DNA of 64,000 bases from Panulirus ornatus (taxonomy: Eukaryota; Arthropoda; Malacostraca; Decapoda; Palinuridae): positions 12,870,394 to 12,934,393 of the forward strand of contig NC_092264.1 in the NCBI RefSeq assembly GCF_036320965.1, in the 5' to 3' direction. Every line of letters begins with the position of its first letter. Positions within the stretch are counted from its first letter, which is position 1. Of this stretch, positions 32,455-43,980 are shown one piece after another. The notes under the pieces are model-generated. The model searched no databases. It was not told the DNA's origin and worked only from the letters and a program-made list of their open reading frames with translations. Made by a program: the position numbers and the translations under genes.

Positions 32455-32955
32455 GGTAAGGTTGCTTCTCTGAGCTCCAGGGTGATGTTTTGAAAAGAGC
32501 GGGGCTCTGAACCCACAAGTTATGTGATGAATGAATGATTGGTCGGTCAGTGCCAAACCCCACCTATCAGATGACGTCAGCCGTGTACTTCAACGCAGGA
32601 AACATACATTATGTCCTCCTATTTGAACCGCCTTCTGCCAGGCGTTGCATTTCAGCAATTTCAGCAGTTGCCCGAGCTCCCGGGTGACGTCATGAGAAGA
32701 GCGGGGCTCTGAACCCACAAATTATCTGATCAATGATTGGTCGGTAAGTTACAAGCCCTACCTATCAAATGACGTCATCCGGGTACATCAACACACCAAA
32801 TCTACCTCATGTTCTCCTTTTTGAACTGTCTTCCGCCCATAGTCGCATTGCAACAGTTGACCGCGCTTATTAAAGAGTCGACATTCACATGAATGAGCCA
32901 AAGAGGCCAAGAAAGGCCACCGTGAGCAGAAGAGAAACCAAACAGCACATCATAA
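32455..32955 (+). repeat. Fused monomer pair D'E (alpha-gamma), exemplar
   Basis: Length is 501 bp, against about 610 for two full monomers. The left part is D-type (GATGTTTTGAAAAGAGCGG, TGAATGAATGATTGG, CAGCCGTGTACTTC) up to CATTTCAGCAATTTCAG. It then passes through CAGTTGCCCGAGCT into an E head (CCCGGGTGACGTCATG). The part from TTATTAAAGAG to TTGCTTCTCT is absent. A GAGCT word occurs on both sides of the missing part in full monomers, so the join looks like a microhomology deletion. E carries two perfect TGACGTCA 85 bp apart. Confidence 0.93.
32685..32777 (+). promoter_or_regulatory. Paired CRE palindromes in an E monomer
   Basis: TGACGTCA occurs at 32685-32692 and 32770-32777, 85 bp start to start. 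The 8-mer is the full cAMP-response element bound by CREB/ATF bZIP proteins in animals and related bZIPs elsewhere. Both sites recur in nearly every clean E and H monomer. Other types keep one or neither. Binding or activity is not shown by sequence. Confidence 0.55.
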
Positions 32956-33258
32956 GGTAGGGTTGCTTCTCTTAGCTCCCGGGTGATGTCATGAGAAGGG
33001 CGGGGCTCTGAACCCACAAATTTTCTCATCAATGATTGGTCGGTTATTCCCAAACCCCACGTATCACATGACGTCTTCCGACTACTTCAAAGCAGTAACC
33101 CTACCTTATGTTCTCCTATTTGGACCGTCTTCCGACCATAGTCGCATTTCAGCAGTTGACCGAGCTCTTTATATTAAAGAGTCAACATTCATATGAATAA
33201 GCAAGCGAGGCAAATAAAGGCGACGTGAGGGGAAGACAAACAAAATAGGAACACATAA
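32956..33258 (+). repeat. Monomer type A (alpha family), exemplar
   Basis: Length is 303 bp. Diagnostics are GTGATGTCATGAGAAGGG, GGGCGGGGC (a perfect GC-box core), AAATTTTCTCATC, GGTTATTCCC, TGACGTCTTCCGAC, TTTATATTAAAGAG and AGACAAACAAAATAGG. Neither CRE position holds a perfect TGACGTCA in this type (TGATGTCA and TGACGTCT). Confidence 0.93.
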
Positions 33259-33553
33259 GGTAGGGTTGCTACTCTCAGTTGCCCGAGTGACGTCATGAGA
33301 AGGGCGGGATTTTTTTCCTATAAACCATCTGACCAATGATTGGTCATGTCCAAGCCCAACCCATCAGACGACGTCATCCGGCAACTTTAACGCAGGAACT
33401 CTACCTTATGTTCTCCTATTTGGACCGCGTTCCACCCAGAGTCGCATTTCAACAGTTGATCGAGCTTATTAAAGAGTCAACATTCACATGAATGAGCTAC
33501 CGAGGCCAAGAAAGGCGACGTGAGGAGAAGAGGAACCAAACAGGACATCATAA
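33259..33553 (+). repeat. Monomer type B (beta family), exemplar
   Basis: Length is 295 bp. Diagnostics are CTCAGTTGCCCGAGTGACG, GGGCGGGATTTTTTTCC, CCTATAAACC, a 17-bp inverted CCAAT repeat, CAGACGACGTCATCC, AACGCAGGAACTC and AACAGTTGATCGAG. The first CRE is perfect (33288-33295). The second reads CGACGTCA (33369-33376). Confidence 0.93.
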
Positions 33554-36500
33554 GGCAGGGTTGCTACTCTGAGCTCCCGGGTGCAGTCAGGAGAAGAGCG
33601 GGGCTCTGAACACACAAATTGTCTGATCAATGATTGGTCGGTAAGTTCCAAGCCTCATCTATCAAATGACGTCATCCGGGTACATCAACACACCAAATCT
33701 ACCTTATGTTCTCCTTTTTGGACCGTCTTCCACCCAGAGTCGCATTTCAGCTGTTGTCCGAGCTTATTAAAGAGTCGACATTCACATGAATAAGCCAACA
33801 AAGCCAAGAAAGGCCACCGTGAACGGAAGAAGAAGCAAACAGGACATCATAAGGTAAGGTTGCTTCTCTGAGCTCCCGGGTGATGTTTTGAAAAGAGCGG
33901 GGCTCTGAACCCACAAGTTATCTGATGAATAAATGATTGGTCGGTCAATGCCAAACCCCACGTATCAGATGACGTCAGCCGTGTACTTCAACGCAGCAAC
34001 CCAAACTTATGTTCTCCTGTTTGCACCGTCTTCCGGCCAGAGTCTCATTTCAGCTGTTGTCCGAGCTTATTAAAGAGTCGATATTCACATGAATAAGCCA
34101 ACAAGGTCAAGAAAGGCCACCGTGAACGGAAGAAGAACCAAATAGGACATCATAAGGTAAGGTTGCTTCTCTGAGCTCCAGGGTGATGTTTTGAAAAGAG
34201 CGTGGCTCTGAACCCACAAGTTATCTGATGAATGAATGATTGGTCGGTCAATGCCAAACCCCACCTATCAGATGACGTCAGCCGTGTACTTCAACGCACC
34301 AAACATACATTATGTCTTCCTATTTGAACCGCCTTCTGCCAGGAGTTATATTTCAGCAATTTCAGCAGTTGCCCGAGCTCCCGGGTGATGTCATGAGAAG
34401 GGCGGGGCTCTGAACCCACAAATTATCACATCAATGATTGATTGGTCGGTTAATCCCAAACCCACGTATCAGATGACGTCAGCCGTCTACTTCAAAGCAG
34501 CAAACCTGCATTATGTTCTCCTATTTGGACCGTCTTCCGAGCATAGTCGCATTTCAGCAGTTGACCGAGCTTATCAAAGAGTCTTCTACATTCACACATG
34601 AATGAGCTAGCGAGGCAAAGAAAGGCGACGTGAGGGGAAGAGAAACCAAATAGGACATCATAAGGTAGGGTTGCTACTCACAGTTGCCCGAGTGACGTCA
34701 TGAGAAGGACGGGATTTTGTACCTATAAACCATCTATCTGACCAATGATTGGTCATGTCCAAGCCCAACCCATCAGACGACGTCATCCGGTTACTTTAAC
34801 GTAGGAACTCTACCTTATGTTCTCCTATTTGGACCGTCTTCCGCCCAGAGTCGCATTTCACCAGATGACTGAGCTTATTAAAGAGTCAACAACATTCACA
34901 TGATTGAGCCAGCGAGGCCAAGAAAGGCGACCTGAGGGGAAGGAAACCAAACAGGAAATCATAAGGTTGCGTTCCTACTCTGAGCTCTCGGGTGACGTCA
35001 TGAGAAGAGCGGGGCTCTGAACACACAATTTATCTGATCAATGATTGGTCAGTAAGTTCCAAGCCCCATCTATCAAATGACGTCATCCTGGTACATCAAC
35101 ACACCAAATCTACCTTATGTTCTCCTTTTTGGACCGTCTTCCGCCCATAGTCGCATTGCAACAGTTGACCGAGCTTATTAAAGAGTCGACATTCACATGA
35201 ATGAGCCAAAGAAGCCAAGAAAGGCCACCGTGAGCAGAAGAGAAACCAAACAGCACATCATAAGGTAGGGTTGCTTCTCTGCGCTCCCGGGTGATGTCAT
35301 GAGAAGGGCGGGGCTCTGAACCCACAAATTTTCTCATCAATGATTGGTCGGTATATTTCCCAAACCCCACGTATCAGATGACGTCTTCCGACTACTTCAA
35401 AGCAGCAACCCTACCTTATGTTCTCCTATTTGGACCGTCTTCCGACCATAGTCACATTTCAGCAGTTGACCGAGCTTTTTATATTAAAGAGTCAACAACA
35501 TTCACATGAATAAGCAAGCGAGGCAAATAAAGGCGACGTGAGGGGAAGACAAACAAAATAGGAACACATAAGGTAGGGTTGCTACTCTCAGTTGCCCGAG
35601 TGACGTCATGAGAAGGGCGGGATTTTTTTCCTATAAACCATCTGATCAATGATTGGTCATGTCCAACCCCAACCCATCAGACGACGTCATCCGGATACTT
35701 TAACGCAGGAACTCTACCTTATGTTCTCCTATTTGGACCGTCTTCCACCCAGAGTCGCATTTCAACAGTTGATCGAGCATATTAAAGAGTCAACATTCAC
35801 ATGAATGAGCTACCGAGGCCAAGAAAGGCGACGTGAGGGGAAGAGGAACCAAACAGGACATCATAAGGTATTGTTGCTACTCTGAGCTCCCGGGTGCAGT
35901 CAGGAGAAGAGCGGGGCTCTGAACCCACAAATTATCTGATCAATGATTGGTCGGTAAGTTACAAGCCCTACCTATCAAATGACGTCATCCGGGTATATCA
36001 ACCCACCAAATCTACCTCATGTTCTCCTTTTTGAACCGTCTTCCGCCCATAGTCGCATTGCAACAGTTGACCGAGCTTATTAAAGAGTCGACATTCACAT
36101 GAATGAGGCAAAGAGGCCAAGAAAGGCCACCGTGAGCAGAAGAGAAACCAAACAGCACATCATAAGGTACGGTTGCTTCTCTTAGCTCCCGGGTGATGTC
36201 ATGAGAAGGGCGGGGCTCTGAACCCACAAATTTTCTCATCAATGATTGGTCGGTTATTCCCAAACCCCAAGTATCACATGACGTCTTCCGACTACTTCAA
36301 AGCAGTAACCCTACCTTATGTTCTCCTATTTGGACCGTCTTCCGACCATAGTCGCATTTCAGCAGTTGACCGAGATCTTTATATTAAAGAGTCAACATTC
36401 ACATGAATAAGCAAGCGAGGCAAATAAAGGCGACGTGAGGGGAAGACAAACAAAATAGGAACACATAAGGTAGGGTTGCTACTCTCAGTTGCCCGAGTGA

Positions 36501-36763
36501 CGTCATGAGAAGGGCGGGATTTTTTTCCTATAAACCATCTGACCAATGATTGGTCATGTCCAAGCCCAACCCATCAGAAGACGCCATCCGGCTACTTTAA
36601 CGCAGGAACTCTACCTTATGTTCTCCTATTTGGACCGTCTTCCACCCAGAGTCGCATTTCAACAGTTGATCGAGCTTATTAAAGAGTCAACATTCACATG
36701 AATGAGCTACCGAGGCCAAGAAAGGCGACGTGAGGGGAAGAGGAACCAAACAGGACATCATAA
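33554..36763 (+). repeat. Long HOR variant, 3210 bp: C-D-D'F-G-H-A-B-C/E-A-B
   Basis: C 33554, D 33853, D'F fusion 34156, G 34664, H 34965, A 35264, B 35572, C/E hybrid 35867, A 36166, B 36469. It differs from the basic unit by a full D, by F in place of E after the D' junction, by an added G-H-A-B stretch, and by a hybrid gamma monomer that closes the unit. Confidence 0.92.
33853..34155 (+). repeat. Monomer type D (alpha family), full-length exemplar
   Basis: Length is 303 bp. Diagnostics are GGTAAGGTTGC, GTGATGTTTTGAAAAGAG, ACAAGTTATCTGATGAAT, CAGCCGTGTACTTCAACG, AACCCAAACTTATG, TGTTTGCACCGTC and CCGGCCAGAGTCTC. It retains the distal third that D' lacks. The second CRE is perfect; the first is destroyed (TGATGTTT). 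Full D always stands directly before another D or D'. Confidence 0.92.
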
Positions 36764-37863
36764 GGTAGGGTTGCTACTCTGAGCTCCCGGGTGCAGTCAG
36801 GAGAAGAGCGGGGCTCTGAACACACAAATTGTCTGATCAATGATTGGTCGGTAAGTTCCAAGCCTCATCTATCAAATGACGTCATCCGGGTACATCAACA
36901 CACCAAATCTACCTTATGTTCTCCTTTTTGGACCGTCTTGCACCCAGAGTCGCATTTCAGCTGTTGTCCGAGCTTATTAAAGAGTCGACATTCACATGAA
37001 TAAGCCAACAAGGCCAAGAAAGTCCACCGTGAACGGAAGAAGAAGCAAACAGGACATCATAAGGTAAGGTTGCTTCTCTGAGCTCCCGGGTGATGTTTTG
37101 AAAAGAGCGGGGCTCTGAACCCACAAGTTATCTGATGAATGAATGATTGGTCGGTCAATGCCAAACCCCACCTATCAGATGACGTCAGCCGTGTACTTCA
37201 ACGCAGCAACCCAAACTTATGTTCTCCTGTTTGCACCGTCTTCCGGCCAGAGTCTCATTTCAGCTGTTGTCCGAGCTTATTAAAGAGTCGACATTCACAT
37301 GAATAAGCCAACAAGGCCAAGAAAGGCCACCGTGAACGGAAGAAGAACCAAACAGGACATCATAAGGTAAGGTTGCTTCTCTGAGCTCCAGGGTGATGTT
37401 TTGAAAAGAGCGGGGCTCTGTACCCACAAGTTATCTGATGAATGAATGATTGTTAGGTCAATGCCAAACCCCACCTATCAGATGACGTCAGCCGTGTACT
37501 TCAACGCAGCAACCATACATTATGTCCTCCTATTTGAACCGCCTTCTTCCAGGAGTTGCATTTCAGCAATTTCAGCAGTTGCCCGAGCTCCTGGGTGACG
37601 TCATGAGAAGAGCGGGGCTCAGAACCCACAAATTATCTGATCAATGATTGGTCGGTAAGTTACAAGCCCTACCTATCAAATGACGTCATCCGGGTACATC
37701 AACACACCAAATCTACCTCATGTTCTTTTTGGACCGTCTTCCGCCTATAGTCGCATTGCAGCAGTTCACCGAGCTTATTAAAGAGTCGACATTCACATGA
37801 ATGAGCCAGCGAGGCCAAGAAAGGCCACCGTGAGCAGAAGAGAAACCAAAAAGCATATCATAA

Positions 37864-38170
37864 GGTAGGGTTCCTTCTCTGAGCTACCGGGTGATGTCAT
37901 GAGAAGGGCGGGGCTCTGAACCCACATATTATCACATCAATGATTGATTGGTCGGTTAATCCCAAACCCCACGTATCAGATGACGTCAGCCGACTACTTC
38001 AAAGCAGCAAACCTACATTATGTTCTCCTATTTGGACCGTCTTCCGACCATAGTCGCATTTCAGCAGTTGACCGAGCTTATCAAAGAGTCTTCTACATTC
38101 ACACATGAATGAGCTAGCGAGGCAAAGAAAGGCGACGTGAGGGGAAGAGAAACCAAATAGGACATCATAA
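37864..38170 (+). repeat. Monomer type F (alpha family), exemplar
   Basis: Length is 307 bp. Diagnostics are GGGTTCCTTCTCTGAGCTACC, ATTATCACATC (here ACATATTATCACATC), TGATTGATTGGTCGG, TTAATCCCAAACCCC, GACGTCAGCCGAC, a 5-bp-longer GAGTCTTCTACATTC and CACACATGAATGAGC. It precedes G in every clean copy. Confidence 0.9.
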
Positions 38171-38472
38171 GGCAGGGTTGCTACTCACAGTTGCCCGAGT
38201 GACGTCATGAGAAGGACGGGATTTTGTACCTATAAACCATCTATCTGACCAATGATTGGTCATGTCCAAGCCCAACCCATCAGTCGACGTCATCCGATTA
38301 CTTTAACGGAGGAACTCTACCTTATGTTCTCCTATTTGGACCGTCTTCCGCCCAGATTCGCATTTTACCAGATGACTGAGCTTATTAAAGAGTCAACAAC
38401 ATTCACATGAATGAGCCAGCGAGGCAAAGAAAGGCGACCTGAGGGGAAGAGAAACCAAACAGGACATCATAA
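38171..38472 (+). repeat. Monomer type G (beta family), exemplar
   Basis: Length is 302 bp. Diagnostics are TACTCACAGTTGCCCGAG, AAGGACGGGATTTTGTACC, CATCTATCTGACC, GGAGGAACTCTACC, ACCAGATGACTGAGC, GAGTCAACAACATTC and GGCGACCTGAGGGG. It keeps the 17-bp inverted CCAAT repeat found in B. Confidence 0.9.
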
Positions 38473-38771
38473 GGTTGCGTTGCTACTCTGAGCTCTCGGG
38501 TGACGTCATGAGAAGAGCGGGGCTCTGAACACACAAATTATCTGATCAATGAATGATCAGTAAGTTCCAAGCCCCATCTATCAAATGACGTCATCCGGGT
38601 ACATCAACACACCAAATCTACCTCATGTTCTACTTTTTGGACCGTCTTCCGCCCATAGTCGCATTGCAACAGTTGACCGAGCTTATTAAAGAGTCGACAT
38701 TCACATGAATGAGCCAAAGAGGCCAATAAAGGCCACCGTGACCAGAAGAGAAACCAAAGAGCACATCATAA
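38473..38771 (+). repeat. Monomer type H (gamma family), exemplar
   Basis: Length is 299 bp. Diagnostics are GGTTGCGTTGCTACTC, GAGCTCTCGGGTGACGTC, GAACACACAAATTATC, CAGTAAGTTCC and GCCCCATCTATC. Both CRE positions are perfect. This copy has GAATGATCAG where others have GATTGGTCAG, so its CCAAT box is lost. Confidence 0.9.
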
Positions 38772-39369
38772 GGTAGGGTTGCTTCTCTGAGCTCCCGGGT
38801 GATGTCATGAGAAGGGCGGGGCTCTGAACCCACAAATTTCCTCATCAATGATTGGTCGGTTATTCCCAAACCCCACGTATCAGATGACGTCTTCCGACTA
38901 CTTCAAAGCAGCAACCCTACCTTATGTTCTCCTATTTGGACCGTCTTCCGACCATAGTCGCATTTCAGCAGTTGACCGAGCTTATTATATTAAAGAGTCA
39001 ACATTCACATGAATAAGCAAGCGAGGCAAATAAAGGCGACGTGAAGGAAAGACAAACAAAATAGGAACACATAAGGTAGGGTTGCTACTCTCAGTTGCCC
39101 GAGTGACGTCATGAGAAGGGCGGGATTTTTTTCCTATAAACCATCTGACCAATGATTGGTCATGTCCAAGCCCAACCCATCAGACGACGTCATCCGGCTA
39201 CTTTAACGCAGGAACTCTACCTTATGTTCTCCTATTTGGACCGTCTTCCACCCAGAGTCGCATTTCAACAGTTGATCGAGCTTATTAAAGAGTCAACATT
39301 CACATGAATGAGCTACCGAGGCCAAGAAAGGCGACGTGAGGAGAAGAGGAACCAAACAGGACATCATAA

Positions 39370-40761
39370 GGTAGTGTTGCTACTCTGAGCTCCCGGGTGC
39401 AGTCAGGAGAAGAACGGGGCTCTGAACACACAAATTGTCTGATCAGTGATTGGTCGGTAAGTTCCAAGCCTCATCTATCAAATGACGTCATCCGGGTACA
39501 TCAACACACCAAATTTACCTTATGTTCTCATTTTTGGACCGTCTTGCACCCAGAGTCGCATTTCAGCTGTTGTCCGAGCTTATAGAGTCGACATTCACAT
39601 GAATAAGCCAATAAGGCCAAGAAAGGCCACCGTGAACGGAAGAAGAACCAAACAGGACATCATAAGGTAAGGTTGCTTCTCTGAGCTCCCGGGTGATGGT
39701 TTGAAAAGAGCGGGGCTCTGAACCCACAAGTTATCTGATGAATGAATGATTGGTCGGTCAATGCCAAACCCCACCTATCAGATGACGTCAGCCGTGTACT
39801 TCAACGCAGCAACCATACATTATGTCCTCCTATTTGAACCGCCTTCTGCCAGGAGTTGCATTTCAGCAATTTCAGCAGTTGCCCGAGCTCCCGGGTGACG
39901 TCATGAGAAGAGCGGGGCTCTGAACCCACAAATTATCTGATCAATGATTGGTCGGTAAGTTACAAGCCCTACCTATCAAATGACGTCATCCGGGTACATC
40001 AACACACCAAATCTACCTTATGTTCTTTTTGGACCGTCTTCCGCCCATAGTCGCATTTCAACAGTTGACCGAGCTTATTAAAGAGTCGACATTCACATGA
40101 ATGAGCGAAAGAGGCCAAGAAAGGCCACCGTGAGCAGAAGAGAAACCAAACAGCACATCATAAGGTAGGGTTGCTTCTCTTAGCTCCCGGGTGATGTCAT
40201 GAGAAGGGCGGGGCTCTGAACCCACAAATTTTCTCATCAATGATTGGTCGGTTATTCCCAAACCACACGTATCACATGACGTCTTCCGACTACTTCAAAG
40301 CAGTAACCCTACCTTATGTTCTCCTATTTGCACCGTCTTCCGACCATAGTCGCATTTCAGCAGTTGACCGAGCTTTTTATATTAAAGAGTCAACATTCAC
40401 ATGAATAAGGAAGCGAGGCAAATAAAGGAGACATGAGGGGAAGACAAACAAAATAGGAACACATAAGGTAGGGTTGCTACTCTCAGTTGCCCGAGTGACG
40501 TCATGAGAAGGGCGGGATTTTTTTCCTATAAACCATCTGACCAATGATTGGTCATGTCCAAGCCCAACCCATCAGACGACGTCATCCGGCTACTTTAACG
40601 CAGTAACTCTACCTTATGTTCTCCTATTTGGACTGTCTTCCACCCAGAGTCGCATTTCAACAGTTGATCGAGCTTATTAAAGAGTCAACATTCACATGAA
40701 TGAGCTACCGAGGCCAAGAAAGGCGACGTGAGGGGAAGAGGAACCAAACAGGACATCATAA
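39370..40761 (+). repeat. Basic HOR unit C-D'E-A-B, 1392 bp
   Basis: C 39370, D'E 39666, A 40164, B 40467. C has a 3-bp deletion in GAGCTTATTAAAGAG (GAGCTTATAGAG), also seen at 59180-59475. Confidence 0.94.
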
Positions 40762-42574
40762 GGTAGGGTTGCTACTCTGAGCTCCCGGGTGCAGTCAGGA
40801 GAAGAGCGGGGCTGTGAACACACAAATTGTCTGATCAATGATTGGTCGGTAAGTTCCAAGCCTCATCTATCAAATGACGTCATCCGGGTACATCAACACA
40901 CCAAATCTACCTTATGTTCTCCTTTTTTGACCGTCTTCCACCCAGAGTCGCATTTCAGCTGTTGTCCGAGCTTATTAAAGAGTCGACATTCACATGAATG
41001 AGCCAAAGAGGCCAAGAAAGGCCACCGTGAGCAGAAGAGAAACCAAAAAGCATATCATAAGGTAGGGTTCCTTCTCTGAGCTACCGGGTGATGTCATGAG
41101 AAGGCCGGGGCTCTGAACCCACAAATTATCACATCAATGATTGATTGGTCGGTTAATCCCAAACCCCACGTATCCGATGACGTCAGCTGACTACTTCAAA
41201 GCAGCAAACCTACATTATGTTCTCCTATTTGGACCGTCTTCCGACCATAGTCGCATTTCAGCAGTTGACCGAGCTTATCAAAGAGTCTTCTACATTCACA
41301 CATGAATGAGCTAGCGAAGCAAAGAAAGGCGACGTGAGTGGAAGAGAAACCAAATAGGACATCATAAGGTAGGGTTGCTACTCACAGTTGCCCGAGTGAC
41401 GTCATGAGAAGGACGGGATTTTGTAACTATAAACCATCTATCTGACCAATGATTGGTCATGTCCAAGCCCAACCCGTCAGACGACGTCATCCGATTACTT
41501 TAACGGAGGAACTCTACCTTATGTTCTCCTATTTGGACCGTCTTCCGCCCAGAGTCGCATTTTACCAGATGACTGAGCTTATTAAAGAGTCAACAACATT
41601 CACATGAATGAGCCAGCGAGGCCAAGAAAGGCGACCTGAGGGGAAGAGAAACCAAACAGGACATCATAAGGTTGCGTTGCTACTCTGAGCTCTCGGGTGA
41701 CGTCAGGAGAAGAGCGGGGCTCTGAACACACAAATTATCTGATCAATGAATGATCAGTAAGTTACAAGCCCCATCTATCAAATGACGTCATCGGGTACAT
41801 CAACAACCAAATCTACCTTATGTTCTCCTTTTTGAACCGTCTTCCGTCCATAGTCGCATTGCAACAGTTGACCGAGCTTATTAAAGAGTCGACATTCACA
41901 TGAATGAGCCAAAGAGGCCAAGAAAGGCCACCGTGACCAGAAGAGAAACCAAACAGCACATCATAAGGTAGGGTTGCTTCTCTGAGCTCCCGGGTGATGT
42001 CATAAGAAGGGCGGGGCTCTGAACCCACAAATTTTCTCATCAATGATTGGTCGGTTATTCCCAAACCCCACGTATCAGATGACGTCTTCCGACTACTTCA
42101 AAGCAGCTACCCTACCTTATGTTCTCCTATTTGGACCGTCTTCCGACCATAGTCGCATTTCAGCAGTTGACCGAGCTTATTATATTAAAGAGTCAACATT
42201 CACATGAATAAGCAAGCGAGGCAAAAATAAAGGCGACGTGAGGGGAAGCCAAACCTAATAGGAACACATAAGGTAGGGTTGCTACTCTTAGTTGCCCGAG
42301 TGACGTCATGAGAAAGGCCGGATTTTTTTTCTATAAACCATATATCTATCTGACCAATGATTGGTCATGTCCAAGCCCAACCCATCAGACGACGTCATCC
42401 GGCTACTTTAACGCAGGAACTCTACCTTATGTTCTCCTATTTGGACCGTCTTCCACCCAGAGTCGCATTTCAACAGTTGATCGAGCTTATTAAAGAGTCA
42501 ACATTCACATGAATGAGCTACCGAGCCCAAGAAAGGCGACGTGAGGGGAAGAGGAACCAAACAGGACATCATAA
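40762..42574 (+). repeat. HOR variant lacking D'E, 1813 bp: C/E-F-G-H-A-B
   Basis: C/E hybrid 40762, F 41061, G 41368, H 41670, A 41967, B 42272. The first monomer is C up to its 3' third and then E-type, so the D'E pair is deleted cleanly. See the separate finding on the junction. Confidence 0.92.
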
Positions 42575-43980
42575 GGTAGGGTTGCTACTCTGAGCTCCCG
42601 GGTGCAGTCAGGAGAAGAGCGGGGCTCTGAACACACAAATTGTCTGATCAGTGATTGGTCGGTAAGTTCCAAGCCTCATCTATCAAATGACCTCATCCGG
42701 GTACATCAACACACCAAATCTACCTTATGTTCTCCTTTTTGGACCGTCTTGCACCCAGAGTCGCATTTCAGCTGTTGTCCGAGATCATTAGAGTCGACAT
42801 TCACATGAATAAGCCAACAAGGCCAAGAAAGGCCACCGTGAACGGAAGAAGAACCAAACAGGACATCATAAGGAAAGGTTGCTTCTCTGAGCTCCCGGGT
42901 GATGTTTTGAAAAGAGCGGGGCTCTGAACCCACAAGTTATCTGATGAATGAATGATTGGTCGGTCAATGCCAAACCCCACCTATCAGATGACGTCAGCCG
43001 TGTACTTCAACGCAGCAACCATACATTATGTCCTCCTATTTGAACCGCCTTCTGTCAGGAGTTGCATTTCAGCAATTTCAGCAGTTGCCCGAGCTCCCGT
43101 GTGACGTCATGAGAAGAGCGACGCTCTGAACCCACAAATTATCTGATCAATGATTGGTCGGTAAGTTACAAGCCCTACCTATCAAATGACGTCATCCGGG
43201 TATATCAACCCACCAAATCTACCTCATGTTCTCCTTTTTGAACCGTCTTCCGCCCATAGTCGCATTGCAACAGTTGACCGAGCTTATTAAAGAGTCGACA
43301 TTCACATGAATGAGCCAAAGAGGCCAAGAAAGGCCACCGTGAGCAGAAGAGAAACCAAACAGCACATCATAAGGTAGGGTTGCTTCTCTTAGCTCCCGGG
43401 TGATGTCATAAGAAGGGCGGGGCTCTGAACCCACAAATTTTCTCATCAATGATTGGTCAGTTATTCCCAAACCCCACGTATCAGATGACGTCTTCCGACT
43501 ACTTCAAAGCAGCTACCCTACCTTATGTTCTCCTATTTGGACCGTCTTCCGACCATAGTCGCATTTCAGCAATTGACCGAGCTTATTATATTAAAGAATC
43601 AACATTCACATGAATAAGCAAGGGAGGCAAAAATAAAGGCGACGTGAGGGGAAGCCAAACCTAATAGGAACACATAAGGTAGGGTTGCTACTCTCAGTTG
43701 CCCGAGTGACGTCATGAGAAAGGCCGGATTTTTTTCCTATAAACCATATATCTATCTGACCAATGATTGGTCATGTCCAAGCCCAACCCATCAGACGACG
43801 TCATCCGGCTACTTTAACGCAGGAACTCTACCTTATGTTCTCCTATTTGGACCGTCTTCCACCCAGAGTCGCATTTCAACAGTTGATCGAGCTTATTAAA
43901 GAGTCAACATTCACATGAATGAGCTACCGAGGCCAGGAAAGGCGACGTGAGGGAAAGAGGAACCAAACAGGACATCATAA
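42575..43980 (+). repeat. Basic HOR unit C-D'E-A-B, 1406 bp
   Basis: C 42575, D'E 42872, A 43373, B 43678. The extra length comes from B (CATATATCTATCTG) and A (GCAAAAATAAAGG). These variants are shared with the A-B pair at 41967-42574, just one unit upstream. Confidence 0.94.

Larger units (their letters stand above)
32156..33553 (+). repeat. Basic HOR unit C-D'E-A-B, 1398 bp (reference copy)
   Basis: This is a good exemplar of the basic unit. C is 32156-32454, D'E 32455-32955, A 32956-33258 and B 33259-33553. It has five perfect TGACGTCA sites: 32269 (C), 32572 (D'), 32685 and 32770 (E), 33288 (B). Confidence 0.96.
36764..39369 (+). repeat. Long HOR variant, 2606 bp: C-D-D'E-F-G-H-A-B
   Basis: C 36764, D 37063, D'E 37366, F 37864, G 38171, H 38473, A 38772, B 39075. 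This is the fullest non-redundant order, containing all eight types once. The unit beginning at 62276 starts the same way. Confidence 0.93.

Noticed and set aside
32900..32920. GGCC-AAGAAA-GGCC hairpin
   Set aside because: The stem is only four base pairs because GGCC is self-complementary; flanking bases do not pair.
32802..33053. A ~83-codon minus-strand open frame across the E-A join, recurring in most units
   Set aside because: Same reasoning: it spans two monomer types, tracks DNA identity, and is broken wherever the HOR order changes.
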